A stretch of DNA of 13,418 nt from an uncultured Candidatus Nemicrothrix sp. (GCA_913046155.1 CAJWRY010000028.1:1-13418); one strand, 5' to 3'. Positions 1-6,925 are shown, numbered from the stretch's first letter. Translations and numbers: made by a program. Notes: a model not told the origin generated them from the sequence alone.

Positions 1-543
1 ACTCTGGTCGCCGACATCGTCGCACGGCTGGCAAAATCCATGTCGACCGTGAACGTGTACCGCTTGCTATCGATCCTTGGCTCGTGTGGAAGAAATTTGA
101 GGAAAAAGTCGCCAGGGACTATATCCCTTGTTTTTGACAATGCTCAAGAGCTGGTGAGCAACAGCAGCGACGACACACAATCCCAACAACGGATATGTGT
201 TCAGGCGTTGTTTGATCGCATCATTGCACTGAAGAACAACCGTGATGCCCCGTCGGCATCTGAGGTAGAGAATGTGTCGAGGGTTAAAAAATGGTTGTCT
301 AGTTACAAAAAAAAGACCCATGGCGAGCAAATCCCAACGCTGCGCCTCAACTTAAAAGACATTGTTGACCGAGAAAAGAGTGGGCGGTGGTGGATTGTTG
401 GGGCATCTTGGAAAAAAGATACCGACGGAGAGAGTGGCCGGCCCGAACAGTTTGGTACAAAAGCGACAGGGTCTTCGAAAGCTGTTGGGAGAAAAGAAGT
501 TTTTGGTGCAATAATTCAATCAATACTTATCGGGTTTTTATGA
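1..543 (+). CDS. Partial eukaryotic NOM1/Sgd1-like nucleolar MIF4G protein fragment (foreign to the rest)
   Basis: The frame is open from base 1, so the 5' end lies outside the window; the ATG at 40 is internal, not a real start. What is seen: a LLSILGSCGRNLRKKSP segment (about 64-141), an ALFDRIIALKNN segment (about 205-240), and a LRLNLKDIVDREKSGRWWIVGASW region (340-411). Known of the family: NOM1/Sgd1 nucleolar proteins, which act in small ribosomal subunit biogenesis, carry the same blocks in the same order (GFxLRKDDxxxLKE, then RFMLETxxALKNN, then LRVxxxxxxxxxxxGRWWIVGSAW). RKEVFGAII (about 490-516) fits the following MNTDVRRxIFxxIM block. No bacterial family is known to me with this pattern. 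Similarity fades near 520 and the frame stops at 541-543, just before the bacterial genes. The divergence from animal sequences suggests a protist source, but that is inference. Short length and lack of introns fit one exon or a compact genome. Confidence 0.8.
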   Translation, partial: TLVADIVARLAKSMSTVNVYRLLSILGSCGRNLRKKSPGTISLVFDNAQELVSNSSDDTQSQQRICVQALFDRIIALKNNRDAPSASEVENVSRVKKWLSSYKKKTHGEQIPTLRLNLKDIVDREKSGRWWIVGASWKKDTDGESGRPEQFGTKATGSSKAVGRKEVFGAIIQSILIGFL

Positions 544-580
544 TTTTTGATAGAAAGAAGATTCAGAAATCACCCTAGAC
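515..580. other. Junction between eukaryote-like and bacterial DNA
   Basis: NOM1-like similarity is clear to about 516-522. The bacterial signal (promoter-like -10 at 607 and the trigger factor start at 621) begins by about 600. Within 515-580 the three forward frames give short tails that match neither neighbour convincingly. Frame 2 from 521 gives YLSGFYDF, which loosely resembles the EDYLDAF block expected next in NOM1, so the join may lie nearer 550 with a frameshift before it. The exact breakpoint cannot be placed from sequence alone. I see no repeat, integrase or tRNA that would explain integration. Confidence 0.55.
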
Positions 581-606
581 TTGGATGAGAGCATCGAACA
601 AGCGGA

Positions 607-621
607 TACACTTTCGGTCTG
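607..621 (+). promoter_or_regulatory. Possible leaderless promoter for tig (-10 TACACT)
   Basis: TACACT at 607-612 fits the TANNNT form of a sigma70 -10 box. It ends eight bases before the GTG at 621, so a transcript could begin on or next to the start codon. No Shine-Dalgarno sequence precedes 621. Leaderless mRNAs are common in Actinomycetota. No good -35 box is visible at the right distance (TTGGAT at 581-586 is too far at 20 bases). This is inferred and moderately weak. Confidence 0.35.
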
Positions 622-2114
622 TGAATAGTTCCGTAAAAAATCTAGAAGATAACAAAGTTAAAGTTAACATCGAAGTCCCCGAGGACGTCATCGATGTTGC
701 AATAGATGAAGCCTTCAAAAAAATATCCAAAGAAGTAAAACTTCCAGGTTTCCGCCAAGGCAAGGCACCGAGAAAAGTGCTTGAAGCCAAATTTGGAAAA
801 GAATACGCGCGAAGCGAAGCTCTGAACGACATCGTTGGCGAGGTCTACTTCCAAGCTATCAATGAACATGAATTAGATGTCATAGCTCAACCTCAACTTG
901 AACTCATTGAAGGGCAAGAATCTGGGCCTGCTGTTTTTGAAGCGACCGTTGAAGTTAGGCCAACTTTAAAGATAGAAGGATACAAAAATTTAGAAATAGA
1001 GTTGCCTAGTCCACATGTAACTCAAGAAGAAATAGACGAAAGCGTAAATAGGTTGCTAGAGCAAGCTGCCGAGCGGAACGAAGTTAGTCGACCTGCTACT
1101 ACTGGCGACTTCATAACAATGGATTTATCAGGAGCTATTAATGGTGAGCCAGAAGAGAGTCTCACGGCTGAAGGATTTGTGTTTGAAATTGGATCCTCAT
1201 TTATTATTGAAGAAATTAACGCATCTTTAGAAGGTGCTGAAATCGGTCAAGAAATTGAATTTGGAGGGCCACATCCCTCCGAGGAGGATACAGAGTTAGG
1301 TTTCGTGGCGAAAATTCTAACCATTGAAGAAAAGACCCTTCCCGAATTAACTGATGAATTAGTTGCAGAGCTCTCTGAATTTGAAACAGTCGACCTGCTA
1401 GTCGCTGATACAGAAGAACGCATGGGAGAGATGAAACGGAATCAACTGCCTGGACAGGCAACTTCCAAAATACTTGAAGCAATATCTGAGCTGGTGACTC
1501 AAGAAGTACCTGAGCCACTAATACAAGAACAAACCCAGCAGCAAGTTCAGGACATGGCAATGCGCATGGCTCAGCAGGGAATGCAATTTGAACAATTTCT
1601 TCAGGCGACAAACCAATCCATAGAGGACATCGTTGCGAACCTTAGGGAGCCGTCAGAACAAGCTGTGAGAACCGACCTCGCTTTACGGGCAGTTGCAAAA
1701 GCCGAATCAATTGAAGTTACCGAAAGCGACATAGAAAATGAAATTGAAAATGTTGCCAAACAGTATGCACTTCAGGCAGCAATACAAGCTGAAGAAATTG
1801 ATTATTCCTTAGAAATCTCATCTGAAGAGATAGATGCGCAATTGTCTTCTCGTATTCAGACGGAAAAGGAAAACTTGACTAATTCTTTGGAAGAGAATGG
1901 TCAAATTCGAATCCTGAAAGCAGATCTACTCAAGCAAAAGGCCCTTAAACTAGTTGAGGATTCAGTTAAAATAAAGGACGAAGATGGAAACGAAATTGAT
2001 AAAAAAGAAATCTTCGCTGAAAACACAGAAAATGAACCCGAATTGAGTCAAAATGGAAGTAACCCCGATGACCCCGATCCCAAGGAAGAAGAATTAAGTG
2101 AGTCAGATGATTGA
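621..2114 (+). CDS. tig: Trigger factor, ribosome-associated chaperone/peptidyl-prolyl isomerase
   Basis: Binds the ribosome exit tunnel via L23 and shields nascent chains. The protein is 497 aa from the GTG at 621. The N-terminal ribosome-binding domain carries the signature GFRQGK at residues 43-48, the same position as GFRKGK in E. coli trigger factor. This is the main reason for choosing 621 over the ATG at 585, which would add 12 unrelated residues. A FKBP-type PPIase domain follows at roughly 140-240 (GDFITMDLSGAINGE onwards). The rest is the helical C-terminal chaperone domain, rich in Gln and Glu. The last 50 or so residues are a strongly acidic, low-complexity tail ending SESDD. At 497 aa it is somewhat longer than the usual 430-470. 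There is no SD at 621, which suits a leaderless start. The 3' end overlaps clpP, implying co-translation. Family assignment is certain; the start is likely. Confidence 0.95.
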   Translation: MNSSVKNLEDNKVKVNIEVPEDVIDVAIDEAFKKISKEVKLPGFRQGKAPRKVLEAKFGKEYARSEALNDIVGEVYFQAINEHELDVIAQPQLELIEGQESGPAVFEATVEVRPTLKIEGYKNLEIELPSPHVTQEEIDESVNRLLEQAAERNEVSRPATTGDFITMDLSGAINGEPEESLTAEGFVFEIGSSFIIEEINASLEGAEIGQEIEFGGPHPSEEDTELGFVAKILTIEEKTLPELTDELVAELSEFETVDLLVADTEERMGEMKRNQLPGQATSKILEAISELVTQEVPEPLIQEQTQQQVQDMAMRMAQQGMQFEQFLQATNQSIEDIVANLREPSEQAVRTDLALRAVAKAESIEVTESDIENEIENVAKQYALQAAIQAEEIDYSLEISSEEIDAQLSSRIQTEKENLTNSLEENGQIRILKADLLKQKALKLVEDSVKIKDEDGNEIDKKEIFAENTENEPELSQNGSNPDDPDPKEEELSESDD

Positions 2115-2742
2115 TGGACCAACTAGCTACCTAGTCCCGACTGTTGTTGAACAAACTAATAGAGGAGAGCGAGGATACGACCTCTATTCAAAACTGCTCA
2201 AAGAGAATATTATTTTTATCGGAACACCAATTGACGATGGAATCGCAAATTTAGTTTGTGCTCAGCTACTTCACCTTGAGTCAGAGAATCCAGATAAAGA
2301 TATAAGTCTTTACATCAATTCTCCCGGCGGTAACATCAACTCCGTATTTGCCATCTATGACACCATGTCTTACATCAAACCTCAAGTAGCCACAATATGC
2401 TACGGTCAAGCCGTAGCTGCCGCTGCTGTACTCCTAGCAGCTGGGACGCCAGGGAAAAGGCTAGCGTTACCACATTCCCGAATCCTAATACATCAGCCAT
2501 ATGCGGGTGCTCAAGGGCAAGTCTCTGATCTAGAGATTGCATCAAGAGAAATTCAAAGACTCAAGAATCAACTAGAAGAAGTACTCGCAACTCACACTGG
2601 GCAAACAGTTGAGCAAATCCGCCTCGACACTGACCGAGATAATATTATGGACGCGTACGAAGCCAAAGAATATGGGATAATTGACGAGGTAATTAACTCA
2701 CGCCCAAATGTTGACAACGCAGGCCCAATATCTGCTGTCTAA
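2098..2742 (+). CDS. clpP: ClpP-family subunit lacking the catalytic serine (ClpR-like)
   Basis: ClpP forms double heptameric rings that degrade proteins fed by ClpX or ClpC. This 214-aa protein has the full fold: SPGG at 75-78, AIYDTM at 85-90, GTPGKR at 116-121, IHQP at 131-134, and the DTDRD block before EAKEYGIID. His132 (codon 2491) and Asp181 (codon 2638) of the Ser-His-Asp triad are present. The nucleophile motif, GQAAS or GQASS in active ClpPs, reads GQAVA, so Ala107 (codon GCT at 2416-2418) replaces the serine. As written the subunit cannot cleave peptides. It resembles actinobacterial ClpP2 more than ClpP1. By analogy with plastid and cyanobacterial ClpR it may assemble with an active ClpP encoded elsewhere. 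The GTG at 2098 has AAGGAAG (2082-2088) nine bases upstream; the ATG at 2107 is an alternative. It overlaps tig by 17 bases. clpX follows after 21 bases. Confidence 0.93.
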   Translation: MSQMIDGPTSYLVPTVVEQTNRGERGYDLYSKLLKENIIFIGTPIDDGIANLVCAQLLHLESENPDKDISLYINSPGGNINSVFAIYDTMSYIKPQVATICYGQAVAAAAVLLAAGTPGKRLALPHSRILIHQPYAGAQGQVSDLEIASREIQRLKNQLEEVLATHTGQTVEQIRLDTDRDNIMDAYEAKEYGIIDEVINSRPNVDNAGPISAV

Positions 2743-2763
2743 TAAACGAAGGGGGAAAATGCA

Positions 2764-4020
2764 ATGGCGAAATTCGGGGAAACTTCAGAATTACTAAAAT
2801 GCTCATTTTGTGGGAAATCCCAAAAACAAGTTAAGAAGTTAATTGCTGGCCCCGGTGTCTATATTTGCGATGAATGTATTGATCTTTGTAACGAGATAAT
2901 TGATGAAGAGCTCTCTCAACCATCTGAATTAGGGTTTGAGGAGCTTCCTAAACCGGAGGAAATAAATGCTTTCCTCGACGATTACATAATTGGGCAAGAA
3001 CAAGCAAAAAGGATACTCTCCGTCGCAGTTTATAACCATTACAAACGCGTTCAGGTGGGAGAGAAAAGTGACGACGAAGTTGAACTTTCTAAAAGCAATA
3101 TCTTGCTTATAGGGCCCACTGGGTGCGGTAAGACTTTAATGGCTGAAACGCTCGCAAGAATGCTCAACGTTCCATTCGCAATCGCAGATGCGACAGCGCT
3201 TACAGAGGCAGGCTACGTTGGAGAAGATGTTGAAAACATTCTCCTCAAATTAATTCAAGCAGCTGACTTAGATGTAAAGAAAGCTGAAATGGGAATTATC
3301 TATATTGATGAAATAGATAAAGTTTCTAGGAAAAGCGAAAACCCTTCAATAACAAGAGACGTATCAGGGGAAGGCGTGCAACAGGCGCTCCTAAAAATTC
3401 TTGAAGGAACTTCAGCTTCAGTTCCCCCACAAGGCGGAAGGAAGCACCCTCATCAGGAATTCCTGCAAATTGATACGAAGAACATTCTCTTCATTTGCGG
3501 TGGAGCTTTTGCAGGACTTGATGAGATCATTGAAAACCGAATAGGAAGTAGCGGAGTAGGTTTTGGTGCCGATATCCGGAATGCTAATGATAAAGACCTC
3601 ACTGAACTCTACACTCAGGTACAACCCGAGGATCTCGTCAAATATGGACTCATTCCTGAATTCATAGGCCGGCTACCAGTTGTGGGGGCTGTCGGGAACT
3701 TGGAGAGTGATGCACTAGTTAGAATTCTCAATGAACCGAAAAATGCCTTAATTAAGCAATATAAGAAAATATTCGGTTTTGAGGATGTAAATCTTGAAAT
3801 TACTGACGGAGCTCTTGAAGCAATAGCCACGCTCGCTCTTGAACGCCGCATAGGAGCTAGAGGGCTTAGGTCGATTCTTGAAGAGGTCCTCCTTGAAGTA
3901 ATGTACGAGATTCCAGGCAGGGATGACGTTATTTCATGCGTGATCAATGAGGACGTAGTTTTGAAGACCGAGCCACCTAAATTAATATTACGAGGCGAGA
4001 GCGGTCTAGCCGCCTCATAG
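2764..4020 (+). CDS. clpX: ClpX, ATP-dependent unfoldase of the ClpXP protease
   Basis: Hexameric AAA+ ATPase that recognises tagged substrates, unfolds them and threads them into ClpP. The 418-aa protein is full length. The N-terminal zinc-binding domain has Cys13, Cys16, Cys35 and Cys38. Walker A is GPTGCGKT (117-124), the pore-1 loop GYVG (150-153) and Walker B IIYIDE (178-183). The sensor-2 region GARGLRSILEE lies near residue 380. The ClpP-docking loop (IGF in E. coli) reads VGF at 265-267, a conservative change. All residues needed for ATP hydrolysis that I can check are present, so the unfoldase should be active even though the adjacent ClpP lacks its serine. The start ATG is set by GGGGG at 2751-2755, eight bases upstream. 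Sequence style is close to mycobacterial ClpX, for example GRKHPHQEF and GLIPEFIGRLPVV. It lies in the tig-clpP-clpX order common in bacteria. Confidence 0.98.
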   Translation: MAKFGETSELLKCSFCGKSQKQVKKLIAGPGVYICDECIDLCNEIIDEELSQPSELGFEELPKPEEINAFLDDYIIGQEQAKRILSVAVYNHYKRVQVGEKSDDEVELSKSNILLIGPTGCGKTLMAETLARMLNVPFAIADATALTEAGYVGEDVENILLKLIQAADLDVKKAEMGIIYIDEIDKVSRKSENPSITRDVSGEGVQQALLKILEGTSASVPPQGGRKHPHQEFLQIDTKNILFICGGAFAGLDEIIENRIGSSGVGFGADIRNANDKDLTELYTQVQPEDLVKYGLIPEFIGRLPVVGAVGNLESDALVRILNEPKNALIKQYKKIFGFEDVNLEITDGALEAIATLALERRIGARGLRSILEEVLLEVMYEIPGRDDVISCVINEDVVLKTEPPKLILRGESGLAAS

Positions 4021-4036
4021 TCCATGCTAAGTCATA

Positions 4037-5341
4037 ATGAATTTTGAGGAATCCTTACAATTTCTTAGCAGTCATATTAATCGCTCCATAACTAAGGAAA
4101 AGATTGACGATACTGCACTTGACAACATGCGCCTTCTGGCTGAGGCAATCGGAAGTCCACAAATGGACTTTCCATGCATTCACATAACAGGAACAAACGG
4201 TAAGGGTTCAACATCTGCCGTACTTTCTAAGATACTGAGCTCAATGGGGTTAAATGTAGGGACCTATTGTTCTCCACACGTAAGCTCAATTACCGAAAGA
4301 ATACAACTAAACACTGAACCAATATCTGAAGATGAGTTTACCGAAGTCGTCACTCACCTAAAGCTAGTAACGTCAATGCTCAAGATAACTCCAAGCTGGT
4401 TTGAGTTAATGACAGCTGCAGCCCTTTCCTGTTTCGCCAATAATGCAGTTGATGTCGCCGTTATTGAAGTGGGTATGCTCGGCCGATATGACGCTACAAA
4501 CATAGCAGATGCAAAAGTGGCGATAATTACCAACGTCGGATTTGATCATACAGATGGTTCTGAAGGCTGGAGAAAAAAACTTGCATGGGAAAAAGCAGGC
4601 ATCATTAAAGATGGATCAGTCGTCTGCTTAGGTGATGTCGATGATGAGATAGAGCATCTCATTCTTCAGGAGGAACCTGCAAAGATACTGAGGCGTGATA
4701 TAGATTTTGCATGTATTGGCAATGACCTTGCAATAGGGGGGCGGCACCTTTCTTTAAGAATAAATGATGTCGTCTATGAAAATATTTTCTTATCTCAACA
4801 TGGCGTCCATCAAGGGCAGAATGCCTCAATAGCTCTCGCAGGGGCAACGGCATTCCTAGGGCTAGAAATACCCGCATCAATCGTAGAGAATTCTTTTCAG
4901 GATATAACTTTGCCCGGGAGATTTGAAGTCATTTCGACAGAGCCATTAGTTATTCTTGACGGTGCACATAATCCTCCTGGAGCCTTAGCGGCGGCGCAAA
5001 CTTTGAAAAGTAGCTTTACTTTTGAGGGAACCAAAGCACTAATAGTGGGGATGACAGAGGAAAAGGATGCGGATTGGATGTTATCCAACCTTAACGCCAG
5101 CGAATTTGACTGCATATTCACGACTGAAGCCTCTAGCCCTCGTTCAATGTCCTCTGAGGAGTTAGCTAGGATAGCGTCAAAATATTGCTCAAAAACAATT
5201 GTTTGCCCTAACCCAGAAGATGCACTCAAGGAGGCAATTCAAATATCTTCCAGTGACGGGGTCATCTTTGGAACTGGATCTATGTACGTGGTAGGCGCTC
5301 TAAGAGAAGCTAATGAGAAATTTCAATCTGAACAAAAGTAA
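4037..5341 (+). CDS. folC: Folylpolyglutamate synthase / dihydrofolate synthase
   Basis: Mur-ligase-family enzyme of folate metabolism. It uses ATP to add glutamate to dihydropteroate and/or to extend the polyglutamate tail of folates in the cytoplasm. The 434-aa protein has normal length. The P-loop GTNGKGST lies at 52-59, the SPHV...ERI loop at 79-89, and EVGMLGRYDATN at 144-155 (a variant of the family's EVGLGGRLDATN). Also present are the TNVGFDHT metal/nucleotide region (165-172), WEKAGII (185-190) and the C-terminal-domain signature DGAHNPPG (308-315). Whether it has one or both activities cannot be told from motifs. It begins 16 bases after clpX with no convincing Shine-Dalgarno, so expression probably depends on readthrough or coupling. 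ndk follows after 23 bases. A valS gene often sits between clpX and folC in other actinobacteria and is absent here. Confidence 0.94.
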   Translation: MNFEESLQFLSSHINRSITKEKIDDTALDNMRLLAEAIGSPQMDFPCIHITGTNGKGSTSAVLSKILSSMGLNVGTYCSPHVSSITERIQLNTEPISEDEFTEVVTHLKLVTSMLKITPSWFELMTAAALSCFANNAVDVAVIEVGMLGRYDATNIADAKVAIITNVGFDHTDGSEGWRKKLAWEKAGIIKDGSVVCLGDVDDEIEHLILQEEPAKILRRDIDFACIGNDLAIGGRHLSLRINDVVYENIFLSQHGVHQGQNASIALAGATAFLGLEIPASIVENSFQDITLPGRFEVISTEPLVILDGAHNPPGALAAAQTLKSSFTFEGTKALIVGMTEEKDADWMLSNLNASEFDCIFTTEASSPRSMSSEELARIASKYCSKTIVCPNPEDALKEAIQISSSDGVIFGTGSMYVVGALREANEKFQSEQK

Positions 5342-5364
5342 AAACATTCCGATAGGATTCCCGC

Positions 5365-5766
5365 ATGAAACAAACTTTAGTACTTTGCAAACCAGATGCC
5401 GTCGAGCGAAGTCTTGTCGGTGAAATCATCTCACGCTTTGAAAAAAAAGGCCTCAAAATAGCCGCACTAAGAATGCTAACAATCGGCCCCGAGCTAGCGG
5501 AAAAGCACTATGCGGAACATATCGGTAAGCCTTTTTACAACGACCTAGTAGATTTCATAGGGAGATCGCCCGCTGTTGCAATGGTCATTGAGGGGCCTGA
5601 AGATACATGGGAGATCGTTCGGAAAATGATGGGTGCAACAAATGCTGCCCAAGCAGAACCAGGAACAATTCGTGGAGACTTTAGTGCTCTATTTACTGAA
5701 AACCTTGTACATGGATCTGATTCAGCTGAATCTGCTAAGAGAGAAATTGAAATATTCTTCGGCTAA
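5365..5766 (+). CDS. ndk: Nucleoside diphosphate kinase
   Basis: Transfers the gamma-phosphate from ATP to other (d)NDPs through a phosphohistidine, balancing nucleotide pools. The 133-aa length is typical of small bacterial NDKs. The phosphate-acceptor His116 lies in NLVHGSDS (113-120). Lys9 in CKPDAVERSLVG, Arg86, Thr92 and Arg103 occupy the expected nucleotide-binding places. Cys8 stands where Ile is often found. An AGGA at 5354-5357 sits seven bases before the ATG. It follows folC closely and is followed by the 130-base gap before mreB, so it is probably the last gene of the upstream transcription unit. The ndk-before-mreB arrangement recurs in actinobacteria. Confidence 0.97.
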   Translation: MKQTLVLCKPDAVERSLVGEIISRFEKKGLKIAALRMLTIGPELAEKHYAEHIGKPFYNDLVDFIGRSPAVAMVIEGPEDTWEIVRKMMGATNAAQAEPGTIRGDFSALFTENLVHGSDSAESAKREIEIFFG

Positions 5767-5790
5767 AGAATATAGGCTGAACTTTGGGGG

Positions 5791-5801
5791 GTGCATTGCA
5801 C
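5791..5801. repeat. 11-base palindrome over the mreB -35 box
   Basis: GTGCATTGCAC is a perfect inverted repeat around one central base (GTGCA / TGCAC) and overlaps the proposed -35 hexamer at 5796-5801. Such a position would suit a repressor or activator site, but there is only one copy and no regulator is identified. The same region could fold in RNA as a weak, largely G-U-paired hairpin (arms 5785-5795 and 5797-5808) without a U-tract, so it is not a convincing ndk terminator. Confidence 0.35.
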
Positions 5802-5823
5802 TTTTCCAATGAAGTCGTACAAT
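5796..5823 (+). promoter_or_regulatory. Sigma70-type promoter for the mre operon
   Basis: A -35-like TTGCAC (5796-5801) is separated by 16 bases from TACAAT (5818-5823), which differs from TATAAT at one position. It lies in the only sizeable gap between bacterial genes, directly before the elongasome genes. The transcript would start near 5830 and have a leader of about 45-50 bases to the mini-ORF at 5877. No other intergenic gap here offers as good a candidate. Confidence 0.6.
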
Positions 5824-5876
5824 AAATATGCGGAGAGAGGCTCGTAACTCAATACAGTTTGGAGAGGCATAGGCAG

Positions 5877-5897
5877 ATGAAACAGGTTGATTCCTAA
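5877..5897 (+). CDS. Six-codon mini-ORF coupled to mreB
   Basis: ATG at 5877 encodes MKQVDS and ends in TAA (5895-5897), overlapping the mreB ATG as TAATG. A strong purine-rich SD, GGAGAGG (5861-5867), lies nine bases before this ATG but 29 bases before mreB, too far to serve mreB directly. mreB itself has only a weak CAGG (5883-5886). The layout suggests ribosomes load on the mini-ORF and re-initiate on mreB. The peptide has no recognisable sequence and may have no function beyond coupling. Confidence 0.45.
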   Translation: MKQVDS

Positions 5898-6925
5898 TGG
5901 CTTCAATACTTGGCGTTATGGGCAGAGATATGGCCGTTGATCTCGGTACTGCTAACACTTTGGTCTATGTTCGTGGTGAGGGGATTGTTTTAAATGAGCC
6001 CTCAGTAGTAGCCATAGATATTAGAGATGGATCTGCACTGGCCGTAGGGTCTGATGCGAAAAGAATGATAGGGCGAACTCCCAGCCATATCCAAGCCTCG
6101 CGACCACTGAGAGATGGAGTTATTGCCGATTTTGATATGTGCGAGCAAATGCTTCGTCACTTTATCGAAAAAGTCCATCAGAGTAGACTTGCTAAACCGC
6201 GGATGGTTATTTGTGTTCCTTCAGGAATAACCGGTGTTGAGCAGCGTGCGGTTCAAGAGGCTGCAGAGTTTGCAGGGGCTAGGAAACCTGCTTACATCAT
6301 TGAAGAGCCAATGGCAGCAGCAATAGGTTCAGGTATGCAGGTTCAGGACCCGAGCGGAAATATGATCGTCGATATTGGCGGTGGGACGACCGAAGTAGCT
6401 GTTATTTCTCTTGGAGGCGTCGTTGCGAATAAATCTGTTCGTGTTGGTGGAGATGAACTTGATAATTCAATTATTCAGTTCATAAAAAAGGAATATAGCG
6501 TGGCTTTGGGAGTTAGAACAGCAGAAGAGCTCAAGATCAAACTCGCTAGTGCATGGTCAACTGAAGAAGTTTTCGCCGAAGTAAGAGGAAGGGACCTTAT
6601 AACTGGATTGCCTAAAACAATTGTGACATCCACATCTGAAATTCGAGAAGCGATAGCAGAGCCACTGTCGGCAATTCTAGACGCAGTTAAGATGACTCTT
6701 GACGTAACACCTCCCGAATTGGCTGCAGACATCATGGAAAAAGGAATTATGCTTGCTGGAGGAGGGGCATTGCTAACTGGTATGCCTGAATGTATAGCTC
6801 ACGAAACTGGAATGCCGGTATGTGTTTCGCCAAACCCGCTGCACGCTGTTGCATTAGGCTCAGGTAAATCATTAGAGGCGTTTGATTCACTAAAAGGGGT
6901 ACTTTTCACCTCCACTCAAATCTAG
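5897..6925 (+). CDS. mreB: MreB, actin-like cell-shape protein
   Basis: Polymerises with ATP into short membrane-associated filaments that position the elongasome and give rod shape. The 342-aa length is standard. Actin-fold ATPase motifs are complete: phosphate-1 DLGTANT (15-21), phosphate-2 DIGGGTTE (159-166) and the adenosine motif LAGGGALL (286-293). The hydrophobic N-terminus before GRDMAVDLG could serve as membrane contact. The start at 5897 is settled by an in-frame TGA at 5888, and this is the first start after it. The gene is probably transcribed from the promoter at 5796-5823 and translated by coupling to the mini-ORF just upstream. It heads mreC-mreD-mrdA-rodA. Presence of the full set predicts a rod-shaped or elongating cell. 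Confidence 0.98.
   Translation: MASILGVMGRDMAVDLGTANTLVYVRGEGIVLNEPSVVAIDIRDGSALAVGSDAKRMIGRTPSHIQASRPLRDGVIADFDMCEQMLRHFIEKVHQSRLAKPRMVICVPSGITGVEQRAVQEAAEFAGARKPAYIIEEPMAAAIGSGMQVQDPSGNMIVDIGGGTTEVAVISLGGVVANKSVRVGGDELDNSIIQFIKKEYSVALGVRTAEELKIKLASAWSTEEVFAEVRGRDLITGLPKTIVTSTSEIREAIAEPLSAILDAVKMTLDVTPPELAADIMEKGIMLAGGGALLTGMPECIAHETGMPVCVSPNPLHAVALGSGKSLEAFDSLKGVLFTSTQI

Noticed and set aside
40..543. Treating the left-edge frame as a complete bacterial hypothetical gene starting at ATG 40
   Set aside because: The frame is open from base 1 and homologous blocks of the NOM1 family begin before the ATG; it is a 5'-truncated eukaryote-like fragment.
387..578. Second forward frame ending TAG at 576-578
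   Set aside because: It overlaps the NOM1-like frame, has unnatural composition (many Arg and Trp) and no recognisable family.
585..620. ATG 585 as the tig start
   Set aside because: It adds 12 residues with no family match, has no SD, and would shift the GFRxGK motif from its conserved position.
3615..4025. Long minus-strand frame opposite clpX
   Set aside because: It is a shadow of the clpX coding sequence, rich in Ser and Arg, with no SD or family signature.
5785..5808. Hairpin after ndk as a Rho-independent terminator
   Set aside because: The stem depends on several G-U pairs, contains a bulge and is not followed by a U-tract.
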